A stretch of 64,000 bases of DNA, from positions 31,433,550-31,497,549 of the forward strand of contig JAFMSR010000012.1 of NCBI GenBank assembly GCA_022818135.1, read 5' to 3'. Source of the stretch: Saxidomus purpurata (Eukaryota > Mollusca > Bivalvia > Venerida > Veneridae). The position numbers were made by a program, and so were the translations under genes. The notes under the pieces were generated by a model. That model was given only the letters and a program-made list of their open reading frames with translations. It searched no databases and had not been told where the DNA came from. Below are positions 59,475-64,000 of the stretch, piece after piece (the first letter of the stretch is position 1; each line of letters starts with the position of its first letter).

Positions 59475-60074
59475 TCATACATTACTGTCCATATGTGGAC
59501 TTACTTTATTACTATCACTAGAGTACACGCCCGTGTAATCGGGCGGTTCGTCCGTCTGTTCATTTGGTGATATACTATCTCTGACAGTTCTAGTATGTCT
59601 GCCAGTTGAATTTGTAGACATAGTCCTACTGTGTGTTTTTGTCACTGTTTGTTTTTGCACGTCTTTGTGCCCATTCGTGGATGACGAATTTGAAACATTT
59701 GAGGACATACTATAACATCTTAACATCCTAGGGCACCCATTAGAGTCTCGCACTATTCTGGTAGGGGGCTTTCCTAAATTTTCTAAACTTGCAGAGTTTG
59801 AATAATAAGGGGGTGGGCTTTCTCTATCATGCACAGTTTTATTTGGAGGCGGCCGAAATAACTGATCAATATATCGACTACGTATTAAATGTTTTTGACT
59901 TTCAATGTATCCCTCTTCTCCATCTTTGGAGACTGGGATTTGTGGCGGTAGGTCTAGCATAGTGTCTGTTTGTACAGAACGTACTCGCACTTGATGCTCG
60001 TGAGCTTGTGAGATCTGATGTTCTAGAAGTTTATCTTGACTTGTAGAAGGCGTTGATGCAGGAACATAAACTAC
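59475..60074 (-). CDS. Last coding exon of an unidentified gene: disordered tail with two PPxY motifs and a PDZ-ligand-like end
   Basis: A 600-nt phase-0 exon begins after the acceptor CTTCTATTTTCAG (minus strand) and ends in a stop, giving 199 residues. The sequence is polar, with Ser/Thr-rich and basic stretches and no folded domain, transmembrane segment or cysteine pattern. Exon residues 87-90 are PPPY and 177-180 are PPDY, the ligand type for WW domains such as those of Nedd4 ligases. The C-terminus HMDSNV fits a class I PDZ ligand (S-x-V). This layout is common in cytoplasmic tails of membrane receptors, channels or adhesion proteins, but that is inference. Upstream exons must lie to the right, and I found none in the window. 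Codon use and the intact frame argue for a real exon. Confidence 0.82.
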   Translation of the reverse strand, partial: VVYVPASTPSTSQDKLLEHQISQAHEHQVRVRSVQTDTMLDLPPQIPVSKDGEEGYIESQKHLIRSRYIDQLFRPPPNKTVHDRESPPPYYSNSASLENLGKPPTRIVRDSNGCPRMLRCYSMSSNVSNSSSTNGHKDVQKQTVTKTHSRTMSTNSTGRHTRTVRDSISPNEQTDEPPDYTGVYSSDSNKVSPHMDSNV

Positions 60075-61333
60075 CTGAAAATAGAAGTAAATGTTAAATC
60101 GAAATTGACACATTTACTATTTACATCCTGAAAAATAAACACACATTTAGGGATCATAAATACTTAACACTTGATAGAAATTATGTCACATGAAACAGCA
60201 AAACAACTCCTACTCTGGTGACCTTCACAATGAAGCTCCAACTGTCCCATTGTTTTAGCTATCAATAAAGCAAATTACCTCCTTTTAGAGAATAGCTAAG
60301 CACACACATGTTCGTCACATAATAACCATCCAGATTGGACTTAGGTGTCAACTAGTTGCAGAGGAAACTGTTAATAGCTGACAGACAGACAAATGAAAAG
60401 AGAAGGGAGATAACAATAGCAAATGCAAGTTTCTTCCAATTTATTTCCTCAAGCTACAGGCGCAATTCGAGTCTTACATGAAGTATTGCAGTTTTTAGCA
60501 AAGCACATGGTAAAACGACCAGACATATTAAATTTCAAAAAGAATACAAATTCTATTAGTCTGCAGACAATATCCCAAGTGCCTGAGAATCTTTATTTCT
60601 TTTCCCAATACAATTCTACCTTATTGAAATTGTCTGGCTCCAGTGAAATTGTAAGTTGGTTATTTTTGTATTAAAACAAACAGACACCTAAATCTGATTG
60701 CATCAAATCAAACACGGTAATGACTGTTTATTGTCTGGAAATGATATTTTTTAAGAATTTAATTTCATATCATCAACCTGGAATTTGTAATTTGTCCTCT
60801 ACAGTGATCTGGTAACAGACTTACTTCAATGTCAATGACTGGGCAGTAAATATGTTACTAAATTTTTTAAGGGTGTGTTCCTTCAATAGGTTGTACATAA
60901 TTTCTAGCTCCCCTCCATTTCTTATTCCGTCTCAAACTGGAACAAAGCAAATTCCTTGAAATGGGCCCCTACCATAAAGGGCTACATTGTTTAAAGGATA
61001 AGATTTTGTTTAGGACTTCTAGTCATTCTGGACAAAAAGACTGATGCTGGTTAACTCCAAGGTGTGTGTTGTCTAGGGTGTGTGTTGTAGATGGTTCAGG
61101 GTGGATTACAGTTAGGCAGAATACATGAACCCTATTTTTCACATTTTTCTTACTCGACCTAGAATTTATCAAAACAAACATTCATAAATGCTGTCTCATT
61201 TGCATGCACAAGGTAAATCTATGTTCTGACCTGATGACCTAGATTTTGACCCCACATTTCTATAAAGATTCTATATAGGGAAATGGCCTATTCTCACTCA
61301 GGGTCTTGTTCTTTTTAAGGGATATCTATATTT
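60075..61333 (-). other. Presumed intron of the minus-strand gene
   Basis: AT-rich sequence upstream of the last exon in that gene's direction. No further exon was recognised. An 83-codon plus-strand frame at 60423-60674 lacks any domain and is probably chance. Confidence 0.45.
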
Positions 61334-61625
61334 GAACAAGAGGGCCAAGATGGCCCTATATCGCTCACCTTGCTACCATGGGCTATAATAGAAGATCATC
61401 AATAGCAGAAAGGGTCAATTTTGACCTTGGGCTCATGATTTACCTCTATATAAGCCAATGTAAAATCAAGAGACCCTGAGGCAAGGTCAATTTTGACCTG
61501 GGGATCATGATTTGAATAATCTTGCCAAAACGTGTCCAGGTAATGCCACATGCTATATATCTCAGCTCTAGGCCTTGTGGTTTCAGAGAAGAAGATTAAA
61601 AAAAAAAATCCTACATAAACCTATA
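61334..61625 (-). mobile_element. Family A repeat fragment
   Basis: AACAAGAGGGCCAAGATGGC with CCTATATCGCTCACC is the 3' end in reverse. It is followed by one or two units (GGTCAATTTTGACC, CTCTAGGCCTTGTGG). The 5' end is not adjacent. A second degraded 3'-end copy, CTATATCGCCACCTGAGGC, is near 61830. Confidence 0.6.
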
Positions 61626-63140
61626 TTAAAACAAGTAGAAAAGTTGCTGCAGATCGCAGCAAAGAAGATAGCGTTGCCCAAATGATGAGACTTGTATTAA
61701 AGGCAGAACGTATTAGACTGAACACGTTTTGAGACGTTAAAAAACAAAGAGAGAGAGACATATTAAATCGACTGATTTTCTTCTTGACTAGAACTTCCAA
61801 CAAGAGTAGCCATCTTGACCCTATATCGCCACCTGAGGCATCCCCCTCCCCTAAAATTCCCCAACCTACATAAAATCTCAGTATAAATTTATATTTTCTG
61901 TTTCCAAATCGGATCTTAAAAGTATCAAAAACACGTTTTAAAGCAGGAAAATGCACATGGCACCCTGAAAAAATTTTCGGGGAGCAGCAACCCCCTAGAG
62001 GGCCTCCCTATTTTTTAACCTCTGGCTCGGCCCCGACATTGTTCATTGCCATTCAATTATACATGGTATTTATACACTCTCGCTCCACCATTATTTAGTG
62101 TTCGATTACTTAAAAAACAGAGAATAAAACACAGTCATAATTGCCGCTTATAAGGCTTGAGCAGAACTAACAAATGGCAAAAAGACGCCCCCAAGACCAA
62201 ATCCTGGACCCGCCCTGGAAAATGTATAACGACTATCATACAGGTGCACACATGTGTTTCTCTGAACTATTAAGTGCAAAGTGGCCATAATCGAACTTGA
62301 CCTGTAAGATGGATATTTACGAATGTAAATTGTATATAGTGGTCATCTGTAGTGTGCATAGGCTATATTCAATGCATTGTTACTGTACTTTCTATGCGAA
62401 TTTTAAATTTTAAACATTTTTCCTGACCATCATAATGGGGAGAAACAGTCCCGCAAAGATCGTAATGGCGGGTCTTTCAATTTGGAAAAATTTTTGGTGG
62501 TAAAAGACTACACCACGGAAAGGCACGTAAGCGTCTGGAAATTTCCGCCGATATGAACAAAACAATATAAAACAAAAGAATACTCAGAAGTCGGTAAAAC
62601 ATGAGCGGGCCTATATACACTCGTGAACTAATATTGAATTCTATAGTTTCTATTACAGATGAAAAGGGGCGTTCCGGTTACTGCTCTTAGTGCTCAATAT
62701 TATTACTTTAACAATGAAAAATCATGTTTGGTTACACTGTACCAAAGCAGATATTTTTAACACTGAAATGATAACGCTATTGTGTGTTTGTCATTCGGCG
62801 AAGAAAATTTCTGGTCATGGTGGGTTGTGTTCTGGTCTGGTCAGGTCAGGGTTTTACCACATACCTCAATATTCACCGAAATGAACTGTTATTTGCCGAA
62901 AAGAAAGTTTAATATAAAACACGATTATTCATCATTTTTATCATTAAACTATTCTGTGCCTTTGTAGCAAATTAGAATACTGCACTGTTTACCAGTGGAA
63001 TTTAGTTCAATGTCAGTAACTTCAACGAAGTCTTTTCAGTATCGAAAACGAATTTATTCACTACTACCGATACGGTGATAAATTGATCATTGCCACCTCA
63101 CCAGTGACTTCCAGTTACATTACCCCAAACATGCGTTGCG
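61626..63140. other. Presumed intronic sequence without recognised features
   Basis: No supported exon. The 111-codon minus-strand frame at 61621-61956 overlaps repeat-derived sequence. The rest is AT-rich and unassigned. Confidence 0.4.
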
Positions 63141-63149
63141 CTGAGGCGC

Positions 63150-63508
63150 AACGCAACAAGTGGCACCCAGGTGGGGTCAATTTTAACCCAGGGGTCATAA
63201 TTTGAACAATCTTGATAGAGGGCCACTAGGTTATCTCACATGCTAAATATCTAAGCTCTAGGCCATCCTCTTCTTCTTCAGAAGATTTTTAAAGCTTTTC
63301 CTTTCTGTTGCCATAGCAACCAGAGTTCTGCATGGAATAGAATTATTTGAATAGGGATGAAAGGGCTTCATGCAAGAAACATCCCTGACAAGTTATTTAA
63401 TCATTAGCCTGGTTTGGTTTCAGAGGAGATGTCGTTTAAAGGAAAATGTTAACAGACGTACGACGTAAGCTGGACAGAATGCGACTTTGTGCCAGGTGAG
63501 CTAAAAAC
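63150..63508 (-). mobile_element. Family A repeat 5' part
   Basis: It ends CCAGGTGAGCTAAAAA, the family 5' end in reverse. One unit is present (GGTCAATTTTAACCCAGGGG, AGATTTTTAAAGC, GTTGCCATAGCAACCAGAG). Together with 61334-61625 it may be one interrupted copy. Confidence 0.55.
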
Positions 63509-63964
63509 GTTGGTATATACTTTTAAGTTGAATTACCCTATGGTAGTCAACAATTCTACTGTGTTTAATGCAAACAGCCCCAACCATATCTTACAGCCGA
63601 ACAAATGGACAACGTCAAATTAATATCGCTCCACTTTTAGCAAGGGACACCAAAACTGATGGAAGCCATTCAAGCCAGATTTTGAGATGTTTGGAGGTAA
63701 GATTAAAGATACTTTAGCAAATGCCAACTTAGGCCAGCATTTCTTCATTTTCCGTTTTACGGGAGCGCCGACTGTAGTTTTTAATAAAACCAAATAAAAA
63801 TAAAATTGAATTTCGGCATTTTTTATTTCAATTTACCCGCCGACCCGTATCCTAGCTTACTCCAAAAATAAACTTTTACAGCAGGCTTTTTTGCCTTCTT
63901 TAGCAGGGGCCAATGTTCATTGGAATATTTTATTTTTTTCACAATTGGAGGCCTAGAAATAAGC
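63509..63964. other. Unassigned sequence
   Basis: Nothing recognisable apart from A/T-rich runs near 63790-63830. Confidence 0.4.
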
Positions 63965-64000
63965 AAGAGCTGTCAGTAGGGCAGCGCGCTCGACTTTTTT
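63965..64000 (-). mobile_element. Family B 3' end, cut by the window edge
   Basis: AAGAGCTGTCAGTAGGGCAG then CGCGCTCGACTTTTTT is the reverse complement of the family B 3' end, with its hairpin and subterminal inverted repeat. The rest lies beyond the window. Confidence 0.75.

Noticed and set aside
61621..61956. 111-codon minus-strand frame as a candidate upstream exon of the minus-strand gene
   Set aside because: It overlaps degraded family A repeat text and lacks the expected acceptor/donor arrangement and composition.

Overview
The window is animal nuclear DNA. It is AT-rich, intron-rich and dense in short repeats, with two protein-coding loci. The repeats (copies ending in a GGGCCATCATGGCCC-type hairpin plus CTCTTGTT, GTCCGTCCG tracts, arrays of 145-175 bp units) and a tRNA-derived SINE with a GTTAAACCC(AACAAA) tail suggest a marine bivalve mollusc. 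That assignment rests on my recall of mollusc repeats, not on a search.

Locus 1 (+ strand, 11531-41493) is a complete UTP4/cirhin gene (CIRH1A). I reconstructed 17 coding exons by splice sites, reading phase and similarity to the vertebrate protein. All 16 introns are GT-AG, the phases join without a break, and the product is 678 residues ending in the conserved KKFGT. UTP4 is a WD40-propeller subunit of the t-UTP/UTP-A part of the small-subunit processome (nucleolar rRNA transcription and 18S processing). Locus 2 (- strand) is represented only by its last coding exon (60074-59475). It encodes a 199-residue disordered tail with two PPxY motifs and a C-terminal PDZ-ligand-like SNV. I could not identify the gene. 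The two genes converge.

Layout: 1-2.2 kb is unassigned AT-rich sequence with a suspicious homopolymer patch. 2.2-11.2 kb holds repeats, including a foldback element and a TTA-flanked element nested in another repeat. 11.5-41.5 kb is UTP4, whose introns carry most of the mobile elements. 42-51 kb holds more repeat arrays. 51.2-59.5 kb is conspicuously repeat-poor and may include the 3' UTR of locus 2. 59.5-64 kb holds the locus 2 exon, intronic sequence and repeat fragments.

The most interesting structure is shared by at least six repeat families with different end sequences. Each has a 5' terminal hairpin. The 5' end sequence recurs inverted just inside the 3' end, followed by a separate short hairpin and a tail, often CTCTTGTT. 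The interior holds tandem units of about 145-175 bp, and these look related across families through a shared core resembling CAGAATTATGGCCCTTT. This matches the asymmetric-inverted-repeat plus 3'-hairpin layout described for non-autonomous Helitron2/Helentron elements, and one nested copy shows a T^T insertion against an empty site in a neighbouring unit. Also notable is a tandem array in UTP4 intron 1 made from exon 1 itself, including duplicate splice donors.
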